The notes: generated by a model not told the origin, from the sequence alone. A DNA stretch of 8,721 nucleotides from JACQAI01 sp035507915 (GCA_035507915.1 DATJNS010000320.1:1-8721), one strand, 5' to 3'. Shown: positions 1 through 7,179, counted from the stretch's first letter. Translations and numbers: made by a program.

Positions 1-133
1 CACCGGCATCGCGCTCCGGCGCATGGGCAAGCCCGACGACATCGGCCAGCTCGTCGTGTTCCTCGCCACCGCGGAGCCCTGCTACATCACCGGGCAGGAC
101 TTCGTGATCGACGGCTTCCAGTACAACATGTGA
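1..133 (+). CDS. SDR-family oxidoreductase, C-terminal fragment (5' end outside window)
   Basis: The reading frame opens at base 2 and ends at TGA 131-133, giving the last 43 residues of a protein. They carry the typical C-terminal block of classical short-chain dehydrogenases/reductases: an RRMGKPDDIG stretch, then a helix (LVVFLATAE), then YITGQDFVIDG, which matches the family pattern 'R.G.p.diA..v.fLaS..a.yitGq.l.vDGG'. The usual final DGG is DGF here, followed by QYNM. Family knowledge says these are NAD(P)-dependent alcohol or ketone oxidoreductases; the Rossmann and catalytic parts lie outside the window, so cofactor and substrate cannot be judged. The next gene, also an SDR, starts 13 bp after the stop on the same strand, so the two are probably co-transcribed and may act on successive intermediates. 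Confidence 0.85.
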   Translation, partial: TGIALRRMGKPDDIGQLVVFLATAEPCYITGQDFVIDGFQYNM

Positions 134-134
134 C

Positions 135-140
135 GGGAGA
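135..140 (+). promoter_or_regulatory. Ribosome binding site of the second SDR gene
   Basis: GGGAGA lies 6 bases before the ATG at 147 and just after the stop of the preceding SDR. It supports this start and translation from a shared mRNA. Confidence 0.6.
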
Positions 141-146
141 AAGCGC

Positions 147-935
147 ATGACCGGGGCGAACGAGTTCGCCGGCCGCAAGGTCGTGATCACCGGCGCGGCC
201 GGGCTCTACGGCAGCGAGCTGGCGCGCGCCTTCGCCGACGCCGGCGCCACGCTCTGCCTGTCCGACCTGCGAGCCGATGCGCTGGCTGCGCTGGCGCGCG
301 AGCTGACGCTCCCCGCCGGTCGCCTGATCACGCACGCGACCGACCTGACGCGCGATGAATCGGTCGCCGACCTGATCGCGACGGTCACGCGCGCCTGGCA
401 GGCGCCCGACGTGGTGGTCAACAACGCCGGCATCTATCCGTTCGGCGGGCTGCTCGAGATCGACGCGGCATTCTGGGACCGCGTTCTCGGCGTCAATCTG
501 AGGGCGCCGTTCCTGATCATGCAGGGCTTCGCCAAGGCGATGCTGGCGCATGGCGTCAAGGGCTCGTTCGTCAACATCAGCTCGGGCGCCGCCGAGCTCC
601 TGCGCACCAACGGCGTGCCCTATTGCGTCTCCAAGCGCGGGCTCGAATGGCTCGCCAAGGGCTTCGCGCTCGACCTCGCCCAGAGCGGCATCCGCGTCAA
701 CCTGGTGCGGCCCGGCCTCGGCGCCGGCGCGCTCGCCGATTTCCCGCCCGACTATCTCGAGACCATGCGCGCGGCGAGCCCGATGGGCCGCACCGCCGAG
801 CCGGGCGAGCTGGCCGACGCCGTCATGTTCCTCGCCTCGAGCGCGGCGCGCTCGATCACCGGCGCCTGCCTCGCGGTCGATGCCGGCGGCTCGATCCCGC
901 GCCGCCACGGCGCCGCCACCGAAGCGCGGCGCTGA
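147..935 (+). CDS. SDR-family NAD(P)-dependent oxidoreductase
   Basis: This is a complete 262-residue classical short-chain dehydrogenase, the normal length for the family. The Rossmann glycine motif TGAAGLYG is at residues 15-22. An aspartate closes the second beta strand (D40, in LSDLR), which in this family usually favours NAD(H) over NADP(H). NNAG is at 92-95 and the structural Asn at 117. The catalytic set is S146, Y159 and K163 (Y-C-V-S-K), with the usual 13-residue Ser-Tyr spacing. The C-terminal block with RPG (188-190), ITGACLAVDAGG and a short basic tail is also typical. The start is supported by GGGAGA 6 bases upstream. The protein is cytosolic with no signal peptide. It follows another SDR and precedes a transporter and a CE4 hydrolase, so a role in oxidising or reducing a hydroxyl/keto group in a catabolic pathway is likely. 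The exact substrate is unknown, and names such as 3-oxoacyl-ACP reductase would be over-calls. Confidence 0.93.
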   Translation: MTGANEFAGRKVVITGAAGLYGSELARAFADAGATLCLSDLRADALAALARELTLPAGRLITHATDLTRDESVADLIATVTRAWQAPDVVVNNAGIYPFGGLLEIDAAFWDRVLGVNLRAPFLIMQGFAKAMLAHGVKGSFVNISSGAAELLRTNGVPYCVSKRGLEWLAKGFALDLAQSGIRVNLVRPGLGAGALADFPPDYLETMRAASPMGRTAEPGELADAVMFLASSAARSITGACLAVDAGGSIPRRHGAATEARR

Positions 936-961
936 CGCCGCCGCGTGCGCGGATCTATAAT
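932..961 (+). promoter_or_regulatory. Probable sigma-70-type promoter for the MFS transporter gene
   Basis: A perfect -10 box TATAAT sits at 956-961 in otherwise very GC-rich DNA. A -35-like CTGACG at 932-937 (TGAC core, 4 of 6 matches) lies 18 bp upstream and overlaps the stop codon of the preceding SDR. Transcription would begin near 968, giving an mRNA leader of about 20 bases before the ATG at 988. This would let the transporter and hydrolase be expressed apart from the SDR genes. The match is by eye only. Confidence 0.5.
941..952. repeat. Short inverted repeat in the promoter spacer
   Basis: CCGCG-TG-CGCGG is an almost perfect 12-bp dyad lying between the -35-like and -10 boxes. Such a position would suit a repressor operator, but in DNA this GC-rich a 5-bp dyad can arise by chance. 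No matching second copy was noticed nearby. Confidence 0.25.
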
Positions 962-974
962 TCGGCAAAACAAC

Positions 975-980
975 GGAGGG
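975..980 (+). promoter_or_regulatory. Ribosome binding site of the MFS transporter gene
   Basis: GGAGGG, a strong Shine-Dalgarno match, is 7 bases before the ATG at 988 and fixes that start. Confidence 0.8.
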
Positions 981-987
981 GCACATC

Positions 988-2277
988 ATGGTGGCGGCGA
1001 CGCACAGCGGCGAACCGACGGCGGCGGCGGCGAACAAGGCGGTGGCGGCCGCCGTGATCGGCAACGTGCTCGAGTGGTACGATTTCTCGGTCTACGCCTT
1101 CGTCGCCATCACGATCGGCGCGAAGTTCTTTCCGACCAGCAGCGACACGACCAAGTTGCTCGCCAGCTTTGCGGCGTTCGGCCTCGGTTTCGTCGCGCGT
1201 CCGCTGGGCGGCATCATGCTCGGCCGGCTCGGCGACGTGCGTGGCCGTAAGGCCGCCCTGGTGCTGACCATCCTCCTGATGGCCATCGGCACGACCATGA
1301 TCGGCCTGATCCCGTCCTACGCTTCGATCGGCATCGCGGCGCCGCTGTTGCTCGTGGTCGCCCGGCTGCTGCAGGGCTTCTCGGCCGGCGGCGAATGGGG
1401 CGGCTCGACCACCTTCATCGTCGAGTGGGCGCCGGCGGCGCGGCGCGGCTATTACGGCAGCTTCCAGCAGTCGAGCGTGGTGGCCGGTCTTCTGCTCGGC
1501 TCCGCCGTCGTGGCGCTGATGAACAGCGCCCTGACGGCGCCGGCGATGAGCGATTGGGGCTGGCGCGTGCCGTTTCTGCTCGGCGCGATCCTGGGCCCGG
1601 TCGGCATGTATCTGCGGCGCAACGCGGACGAGACGCCGGCCTACCAGCGCCTCGCCGCGCAGCGCGGCGTACCCGCGCCGGCCGAAACCGTCGCGCCGTT
1701 CTGGCTCGCCGCGCGCGCTTTCGGCTTCACGATCCACTGGACCGTGATCTTTTACATCTTCCTCAGCTACATGCCGACCTTCAGCCAGAAGTACCTCAAG
1801 CTGTCGGCCGCGGATGCGCTGTGGTCCGGCACGATCGGCCTGCTCGTGCTCGTCGTCGCGATCCCGCTGTTCGGCACCCTGTCGGACCGCATCGGCCGCA
1901 AGCCCCTGCTGTTGATCTCGTGCATCGCCTTCATCGTGCTGCCCTACCCGGTGTTGAGCTGGATGCTCTCGAATGCGACGTTCGGCACTGCGGTGGCGAT
2001 GCAGATCCTGTTCGGGCTGTGCATCGCGCTCTATTCGGGCGCGGGGCCGGCGGCGATCTCGGAGATCTTCTCGACCCGTGTGCGCTCGACCTGGATGACC
2101 ACGGGCTATGCGCTGTCGGTCGCGATCTTCGGCGGCTTCGCCCCATTCATCGCGACCTGGCTGATCGACGTGACGGGCGAGCCGCTGTCGCCGGTGTTCT
2201 ACGTCATGGCGGCGTCGGTGATCACGACCATCGTGCTGCTGCGCCTTCGCGAGACCGCGCACGCGCCGCTCGCGTGA
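988..2277 (+). CDS. MFS transporter, metabolite:H+ symporter (MHS) type
   Basis: This 429-residue protein has the length and layout of a 12-helix inner-membrane major facilitator of the MHS group (ProP, KgtP, ShiA, citrate and dicarboxylate transporters). The first helix carries the hallmark GNVLEWYDFSVYAF (residues 25-38). The cytoplasmic loop 2-3 motif is GRLGDVRGRK (79-88), with the equivalent repeat in the second half, GTLSDRIGRK (296-305). RLLQGFSAGGEWGGS (126-140) is the MHS helix 4 signature, followed by the amphipathic loop with EWAPAARRG. Known members take up carboxylates, betaine/proline or shikimate with protons. The substrate here is not determinable, but an organic acid or zwitterion fits. 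GGAGGG 7 bases upstream supports the start, and a TATAAT promoter lies just upstream. The CE4 hydrolase starts 10 bp after the stop, so transporter and hydrolase are likely a functional pair: uptake, then cleavage. Confidence 0.93.
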   Translation: MVAATHSGEPTAAAANKAVAAAVIGNVLEWYDFSVYAFVAITIGAKFFPTSSDTTKLLASFAAFGLGFVARPLGGIMLGRLGDVRGRKAALVLTILLMAIGTTMIGLIPSYASIGIAAPLLLVVARLLQGFSAGGEWGGSTTFIVEWAPAARRGYYGSFQQSSVVAGLLLGSAVVALMNSALTAPAMSDWGWRVPFLLGAILGPVGMYLRRNADETPAYQRLAAQRGVPAPAETVAPFWLAARAFGFTIHWTVIFYIFLSYMPTFSQKYLKLSAADALWSGTIGLLVLVVAIPLFGTLSDRIGRKPLLLISCIAFIVLPYPVLSWMLSNATFGTAVAMQILFGLCIALYSGAGPAAISEIFSTRVRSTWMTTGYALSVAIFGGFAPFIATWLIDVTGEPLSPVFYVMAASVITTIVLLRLRETAHAPLA

Positions 2278-2282
2278 GGAGG
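2278..2282 (+). promoter_or_regulatory. Ribosome binding site of the CE4 hydrolase gene
   Basis: GGAGG immediately follows the transporter stop codon and lies 5 bases before the ATG at 2288. This is the arrangement expected for translational coupling within an operon. Confidence 0.75.
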
Positions 2283-2287
2283 CCGTC

Positions 2288-3211
2288 ATGACCGGCAAGA
2301 TCGAAACGCTCGAGCCGTGGCAGTGGCCCGAGGAGCAATGGCGCAAGCTGGTCGGTCACGTGCGCGCCGGCCGCGCGCTGCGGCCGGCGGCATGGCCCAA
2401 TGGCGCGCGCTGCGCGGTCGCGCTGTCGTTCGACAGCGACCACGAGACCGGCGAGCTGCGCGACGGCGGCAAGTCGATCGGGCGCCTCAACGCCGGCGAT
2501 TACGGCGCGCGCGTCGGCGTGCCGCGCATCCTCGAGCGCCTCGAGCGCCACGGCGTCAAGGCGAGCTTCTACGTGCCGGCGGTCGCCGCGCTCCTGCATC
2601 CGGACGAGCAGCGCCGGGTCGTCGCCGAGGGCCACGAGATCGGCATTCACGGCTGGATCCACGAGCTCAATTCGGTGCTGCCGCGCGAGGCCGAGCGCGA
2701 CCTCATGCTGCGCGCGGCCGAGGTGCTGGAGCGCGTCTCGGGCATGCGCCCGGTCGGCATGCGCACGCCGTCGTGGGACTTCAGCCCGAACACGCTGGCG
2801 CTCGAGCAGGAGATGGGCCTGCTCTACGACTCCTCGCTGATGTCCGACGACGACTGCTACGAGCTGTTGCTCGATGGCGTGCCGACCGGTGTCGTCGAGC
2901 TGCCGGTCGAGTGGGTGCGCGACGACGCGGTGTATTTCCCGATGCACCGCTTCCAGGCGCTGCGGCCCTATACGCCGCCCGCCGACGTGCTCGACATCTT
3001 CCGCCGCGAGCTCGACGCGGCGTGGGACGACGGCGGCATCTTCCAGCTCACCATGCATCCGCACATCAGCGGCCATCGCTCGCGCATCTGGATTCTCGAC
3101 GAGATCATCCGCCACGCCCAGGCCAAGGGCCGCGTGTGGTTCGCGACCCACGCCGAGGTCGCATCCTGGGCCAAGCAGCACGCCGCCGAGCCCGCCCGCG
3201 CCGCGGAGTAG
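2288..3211 (+). CDS. CE4 (polysaccharide deacetylase) family metal-dependent hydrolase, PuuE / HpPgdA / cyclic-imide-hydrolase-like
   Basis: This 307-residue protein has the NodB/CE4 motifs in order. The first is FDSD at 48-51, in which the two aspartates are the usual catalytic base and metal ligand. HGWIHE follows at 121-126, with the H-xxx-H metal pair H121/H125. Then come RTPSWDFS at 159-166, YDSS at 180-183 followed by DDD, and LTMHP at 254-258 with the late catalytic His. This variant (FDxD with E53, MHPHISGHRSR) resembles the cytoplasmic-type subgroup containing allantoinase PuuE, H. pylori PgdA and cyclic imide hydrolase more than the secreted chitin deacetylases. No signal peptide is visible; the N-terminus is polar (MTGKIETLEPWQWPEE), which argues against a cell-wall substrate. 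The gene is tightly coupled to the MHS transporter (10-bp gap, GGAGG). I infer hydrolysis of a C-N bond in an imported amide, imide or N-acyl compound; the substrate is unknown. General databases would call it a polysaccharide deacetylase. Confidence 0.9.
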   Translation: MTGKIETLEPWQWPEEQWRKLVGHVRAGRALRPAAWPNGARCAVALSFDSDHETGELRDGGKSIGRLNAGDYGARVGVPRILERLERHGVKASFYVPAVAALLHPDEQRRVVAEGHEIGIHGWIHELNSVLPREAERDLMLRAAEVLERVSGMRPVGMRTPSWDFSPNTLALEQEMGLLYDSSLMSDDDCYELLLDGVPTGVVELPVEWVRDDAVYFPMHRFQALRPYTPPADVLDIFRRELDAAWDDGGIFQLTMHPHISGHRSRIWILDEIIRHAQAKGRVWFATHAEVASWAKQHAAEPARAAE

Positions 3212-3228
3212 GTCGCTCTAGGCCGACC
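3211..3228. terminator. Possible weak bidirectional stem-loop at the convergent junction
   Basis: GGTCG (3211-3215) and CGACC (3224-3228) can pair around an 8-base loop that contains the receptor gene's stop codon. There is no T-run on either side, so this is not a canonical intrinsic terminator. With only 6 bp between the two opposing stop codons, no other terminator fits here. Confidence 0.25.
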
Positions 3229-5335
3229 GGCCGGACGCCTCGGCGCCGACGCGCATCTGGCCGAGCAGCCGGGCGATCCGGTCGGTCAGGCGTTCGGCGA
3301 GGCCCGACAGCGTGCCCACCGGGGCCGCCATCTGGTCCGCGGCGCCGGTCGCGCCCTCCATCGCCTGGGAGACCGACGCGGTGCGGTCGGAGACCTGCTC
3401 GGTGCCCTGGGCGGCGCGCTGCACGTTGTGCGCGATCTCGGCGGTGGTCGCGCGTTGCTGGTCGACCGCGCCGGCGATCTCGGCGGAGATCTCGCTCATC
3501 GCCGTGATGGTCGCGCCGATGCCCTTCAGGCCCTCGATCGTGTCGCGCGTGGCGCCCTGGATCTGCGCGATCTGCTGGCCGATCTCGTCGGTCGCCCGGG
3601 CGGTCTGGCCGGCCAGGTTCTTGACCTCGGTCGCGACCACGGCGAAGCCCTTGCCGGCGGTGCCGGCGCGCGCCGCCTCGATCGTCGCGTTGAGCGCCAG
3701 CAGGTTGGTCTGGCTGGCGATGTCGTTGATCAGCTTGACGACCTCGCCGATCTTGTCGGACGCCTGGGCGAGGCCGGCGATGCGACGGTCGGCCTGACGC
3801 GCCTCATCGACCGCGCGCGCCGAGATGCGCGAGGAATGCTCGACGCGCGCCGCGATCGTCTGGATCGATTGCGCGAGCTCCTCGGCGGCGGCGGCGACGG
3901 TCTGCACGTCGGACGACGCCGCGGCCGAGATGCGCGCCACCGCGCCCGACTGCTCGGAGATGGCGCGCGCGATGCCCGCGGTCTTGTCGACCTCGGCGCC
4001 GACCGAGCGGGCCGCGGTCACCACCGAGGTGATCAGCGCCTCGCTGTCGGCATCGAAGCTCGCGGCGACCTCCTCGATGTGCCGCGCGCGCGCCGCCTCG
4101 GCCGCGCGCTGTGCCGCGACCGTCCGGCCGAGCTCGGCCGCTTCGAGGGAGGCGCGGCGCAAGGTCTCGATCGCCTGCGCCATGCGGCCGATCTCGTCGC
4201 GTCGCGCGCGCGCCGGCACGGCGAGCTCGAGCTCGCCGCTCGCCAGCCGCGACACCGCGTCGGTCAATCCGGCGATCGGATTGACGACGCGTCGTCCGAA
4301 CAGGATGCCGACCGCGACGATCACGCCGACCACGATCAGGACCAGCCCGAGCGCCAGCGCGAGGCCGGTCAATGCGGCGGTGCGCGCGGCGGCCGCGTGG
4401 TCGAGCGCCTCGGCGACGCCGGCATCGCGGATCGCGAGGCTGGCCTGGATCAGGGGCGCGCTCCGCTCGAGATACGCGTCCACGCTGAGCGGGTAGACGC
4501 CGCCGCCGCGCGCGGCGTCGTCGAGCGGCTTCTCGAGCGCCGCGAGGTCGCGGTGGAAGCGCTGCTCGACGGTGTCGCGCGCGGCGACCAGCCGCGCGGG
4601 CGCCCCGATGCGCCCGATCGTCTCGCGGATCGCAAGCCAGATCTGATCGATGCGGCCGGCGAGCCCCGCCATGCGCTCGAGCACGTCGTCCTCCATGGGC
4701 TCGCGGATCGCGATGGCGGAGAGATAGAAGCGGCTGCGCCGCACCGCGAGCTCGCGCATCTCGGCGGCGCGATGGGCGAGCCAGATCGCGTCGGCGGCGC
4801 TGCCGTCGAGCGCGGTCAGCGCGCGCTCGAGCGGCTCGAGCAGCTGGTCGATCGGGCGCGCCAGCCCATCGAACCCGCCGACCAGCGCGCGCACCTGCTC
4901 GGGATCGCGCTCGCCGCGGGGCCGCTGCAGCTGGCCGTCGACATCGGCGCGCAGGCCGGCCAGCGTCTTGGTCAGCGCGCCGAGCGCACGCGCCGCCGGG
5001 TCGGCGTCGGCGAGCTCGGCCGCGCCCACCTGCACGACCGCCGCGGCGAGCGCGCTGTCGCTGCCGTGCCGCGCGTCGCGCAACGCGATCGCCGCCGGAT
5101 CGTCGGGCCGCGGGTCGGCCGCGCCGTCGGCCGTCAGCTGGCGATTGCTGGCGGCGCCCTCGAGGCTCACCGCCTCGGCGGCCGCCAGCGCGGCGCCGAC
5201 CGCCGTGACGGCCGCGCCGGCGTGGCGCGCCGCGGCGACCGCCCGCCATTCGGTCCAGACCGTGACGAGCGCCGCGAGCAGCGCCACCCCGGCCGCCGCC
5301 GACAGGCATGCAAGAAAGAAAGCGCGCACGGTCAT
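3218..5335 (-). CDS. Methyl-accepting chemotaxis protein (transmembrane chemoreceptor)
   Basis: This 705-residue inner-membrane chemoreceptor has a first membrane helix at about 5-28. A long, helical, Ala/Arg-rich periplasmic region spans about 30-318; it has no recognisable Cache or PAS motif and is longer than a classic four-helix bundle domain. A second membrane helix follows (322-346), then HAMP (about 347-400, with VNPIAGLTDAVSRLASGELE). The cytoplasmic coiled-coil signalling domain runs to about 690. The kinase-control tip is clear at 536-575, including SQTNLLALNATIEAARAG and GKGFAVVATEVKNLAG, so it should bind CheA/CheW. The C-terminus (GAEASGRSA) lacks an NWETF-type CheR/CheB tether. 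The ATG at 5335 starts directly before the membrane helix, but the Shine-Dalgarno match is poor (GGGG, 6 bases away, inside a hairpin); a GTG two codons in is the only close alternative. The gene lies 62 bp downstream of a sensor kinase gene on the same strand. The ligand is unknown. Confidence 0.93.
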   Translation of the reverse strand: MTVRAFFLACLSAAAGVALLAALVTVWTEWRAVAAARHAGAAVTAVGAALAAAEAVSLEGAASNRQLTADGAADPRPDDPAAIALRDARHGSDSALAAAVVQVGAAELADADPAARALGALTKTLAGLRADVDGQLQRPRGERDPEQVRALVGGFDGLARPIDQLLEPLERALTALDGSAADAIWLAHRAAEMRELAVRRSRFYLSAIAIREPMEDDVLERMAGLAGRIDQIWLAIRETIGRIGAPARLVAARDTVEQRFHRDLAALEKPLDDAARGGGVYPLSVDAYLERSAPLIQASLAIRDAGVAEALDHAAAARTAALTGLALALGLVLIVVGVIVAVGILFGRRVVNPIAGLTDAVSRLASGELELAVPARARRDEIGRMAQAIETLRRASLEAAELGRTVAAQRAAEAARARHIEEVAASFDADSEALITSVVTAARSVGAEVDKTAGIARAISEQSGAVARISAAASSDVQTVAAAAEELAQSIQTIAARVEHSSRISARAVDEARQADRRIAGLAQASDKIGEVVKLINDIASQTNLLALNATIEAARAGTAGKGFAVVATEVKNLAGQTARATDEIGQQIAQIQGATRDTIEGLKGIGATITAMSEISAEIAGAVDQQRATTAEIAHNVQRAAQGTEQVSDRTASVSQAMEGATGAADQMAAPVGTLSGLAERLTDRIARLLGQMRVGAEASGRSA

Positions 5336-5341
5336 GAGGAG

Positions 5342-5361
5342 CCCCGCCGGTATCGACGGGG
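5342..5361 (-). promoter_or_regulatory. Hairpin in the chemoreceptor leader covering its Shine-Dalgarno-like bases
   Basis: Read on the minus strand, CCCCG-U-CG, loop AUAC, CG-G-CGGGG can form an 8-bp stem (one G-U pair) with a 4-base loop. It lies 6 bases before the receptor ATG. The 3' arm GGGG is the only Shine-Dalgarno-like stretch before that ATG, so the fold would hide it. The hairpin also follows the kinase stop codon by 36 bases, but no U-run follows it, which argues against a standard terminator. Confidence 0.4.
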
Positions 5362-5397
5362 AAGGGACCGGTCCGGGTGCCGGGTTATTCCCGCGCG

Positions 5398-7179
5398 CTA
5401 TTCGCGCTCGACGTGACCGACGGCGGCGGCGAGCAGGCGTGCGTCTTTCGCCTCGGCGACCAGGTCGGACTGGCGCAGCACGCGGCTGTAGGGCAGGCGC
5501 ACGCGCGCCGTGGTGCCCGTGCCGGGCTCGCTGATCAGCTCGAGCTGCCCGCCATGCAGCTCGGCCAGCTGCTTGGCGAGCGGCAGGCCGAGGCCGCTGC
5601 CCTCGTAGCGCCGGCTCATCGCGTTGTCGACCTGGCGGAACGGCTCGAGCGCGACGACGATCTCCTGCGGGCTCATGCCGATGCCGGTGTCGGCGATCGT
5701 GATCGTCACGCCGCCTTCCGCGTCCGGCGCGGCGCGTGCGGTGACCCGGCCGCCCTCGGGCGTGAACTTCACCGCGTTGGTCATCAGGTTGAGGATGATC
5801 TGCTTCAGGCGCACCGGATCGGCCAGCACCACCGGCAGGTCGCGCGCGACGTCGATCGCGAGCGTGATCTTGCCGTCGAGCGCGCGGTCGGCCAGCAGGC
5901 GGTGGCAGGCCTGCATCAGCTGGCCCAAGTCGACCGGCTCCTCATGCAGCTCGAGCCGGCCCGCGCCGATCTTCGAAAGATCGAGCACGTCGCCGATCAG
6001 CCTCAGGAGGTGCTGGCCCGACTCGTGGATGTCCTGGGCGTATTCGCGATAACGGTTGTCGATCGGCCCCATCAGCGCGTCGCGCATGACCTCCGAGAAG
6101 CCGATCACCGCGTTGAGCGGCGTGCGCAGCTCGTGGCTGACGTTGGCGAGGAACTCGCTCTTGGCGATGTTGGCGGCCTCGGCCTCCTCCATGGCCCGGC
6201 GCAGCTCGGCTTCGACGCCGGCGTGGGCCGCGACCTGGCGGGTGAGCAGCCAACCGAGCGCGACGAACAGCAGGGTCAGGATGACGCCAGCAAGCAGCAC
6301 GGGGCGCCGCTCGCTCGTGTACGACGCGAGCGCGTCGTCCTGGGTCATCGCGACGGTCACGACCAGCGGGAACGTCGCGAGCGTGCGATAGGCGATGATG
6401 CGCGACACGCCGTCGTACGGGCTCACGGCGTGGATCAGGCCGGCCGGCGTCTGCGCCTGCGCGCGCATCACCGAGCTCTGGTGCAGATCCTGACCGATCT
6501 CGAACGGCGCGCGCGACGGTTGGGCGCGCAGATAACCGTCGGTGCCGAACAGCGCGATCGCGCCGCCCGGCCCGATGTCGATCGAGTTGTAGAAGTTGCT
6601 CAGGTAGGTCGGATCGAGCGCGACCACGACGACGCCGCCGAAGCTGCCGTCCGGCATGGTGATGCGCCGCGTCAGCTGCATGCTCAACCGGCCGGTCAGG
6701 CGGCCGGGCCGCGGCCGCCCGATGCGCAGGATGTCGGGACTGCCGTTGTCGGCGTGATAGCGGAAATAATCGCGATCGCCCAGGTAGAGATGCGGCGCGC
6801 TGCTCGAGGTGGCCCACAGCAGCGTGCCGTCGCGGCCGACCACCGCCATGCGGATGATCAGCCCCGACAGCGCCTCGTCCTCGCGCACCGACGTCTCGAA
6901 GGTCGCGCGCGACGGATCGGCCACGTAGGCGGCGCGCAGCTGCAGCAGCGCCTGGTCGATGCCCCGGATGGTGCGGCCGATATGCTCCTCGAAGGCGCGC
7001 GAGAGATTGACCGTGGTGTGCTCGGCCGCGGCGATCGCGTCGGCGCGCACGGTGCGCAGATGGAACCAGATGCCGCTCCACAACAGCGCCGCCGCGAGCG
7101 CGGCGCCGAGCGCGATGCCGAGGCGCGCGGTGTCGACGCGGCGGCCGCGTCGCCAGGCGCGGCGTCCGAGCAGCCTCAC
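5398..7179 (-). CDS. Membrane sensor histidine kinase, dCache + HisKA + HATPase_c
   Basis: This 593-residue kinase starts at GTG 7177-7179, the first usual start after the upstream in-frame stop. Its Shine-Dalgarno is weak (GGACGG, 6 bases away). A basic N-terminus leads into membrane helix 1 (about 19-40). A periplasmic sensor of about 240 residues (50-288) has the dCache/PDC hallmark GDRDYFRYH (134-142) and DGTLLWATSS (117-126). Membrane helix 2 is at 293-313, with a short coiled linker and no HAMP or PAS. HisKA has the H-box FLANVSHELRTPLNAVIGFSE with phospho-acceptor H349. The ATPase domain has the N-box (LNLMTNAVKFTPEGG, 463-477), DTGIGM (497-502), the F-box EPFRQVD and GSGLGL (527-532). 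All catalytic boxes are intact. This is the PleC/DivJ-like type common in alphaproteobacteria, and dCache domains of this kind usually bind small organic ligands. No response regulator lies beside it in the window, so its partner must be elsewhere. A 30-residue tail after the ATPase domain is unassigned. Confidence 0.94.
   Translation of the reverse strand: MRLLGRRAWRRGRRVDTARLGIALGAALAAALLWSGIWFHLRTVRADAIAAAEHTTVNLSRAFEEHIGRTIRGIDQALLQLRAAYVADPSRATFETSVREDEALSGLIIRMAVVGRDGTLLWATSSSAPHLYLGDRDYFRYHADNGSPDILRIGRPRPGRLTGRLSMQLTRRITMPDGSFGGVVVVALDPTYLSNFYNSIDIGPGGAIALFGTDGYLRAQPSRAPFEIGQDLHQSSVMRAQAQTPAGLIHAVSPYDGVSRIIAYRTLATFPLVVTVAMTQDDALASYTSERRPVLLAGVILTLLFVALGWLLTRQVAAHAGVEAELRRAMEEAEAANIAKSEFLANVSHELRTPLNAVIGFSEVMRDALMGPIDNRYREYAQDIHESGQHLLRLIGDVLDLSKIGAGRLELHEEPVDLGQLMQACHRLLADRALDGKITLAIDVARDLPVVLADPVRLKQIILNLMTNAVKFTPEGGRVTARAAPDAEGGVTITIADTGIGMSPQEIVVALEPFRQVDNAMSRRYEGSGLGLPLAKQLAELHGGQLELISEPGTGTTARVRLPYSRVLRQSDLVAEAKDARLLAAAVGHVERE

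Noticed and set aside
955..2346. 463-codon minus-strand frame opposite the MFS transporter
   Set aside because: The translation is Arg/His/Asp-rich with no family signature; the transporter on the plus strand has all MHS motifs and a strong ribosome binding site.
2222..3181. 319-codon minus-strand frame opposite the CE4 hydrolase
   Set aside because: Antisense shadow; the plus-strand frame carries the full CE4 motif set.
3428..5416. Long open frame of 662 codons on the plus strand, opposite the chemoreceptor gene
   Set aside because: Its product is a low-complexity Arg/Ala/Asp/Gly/Leu mix with no domain, and it mirrors the strongly supported receptor. High GC removes stop codons from the opposite strand.
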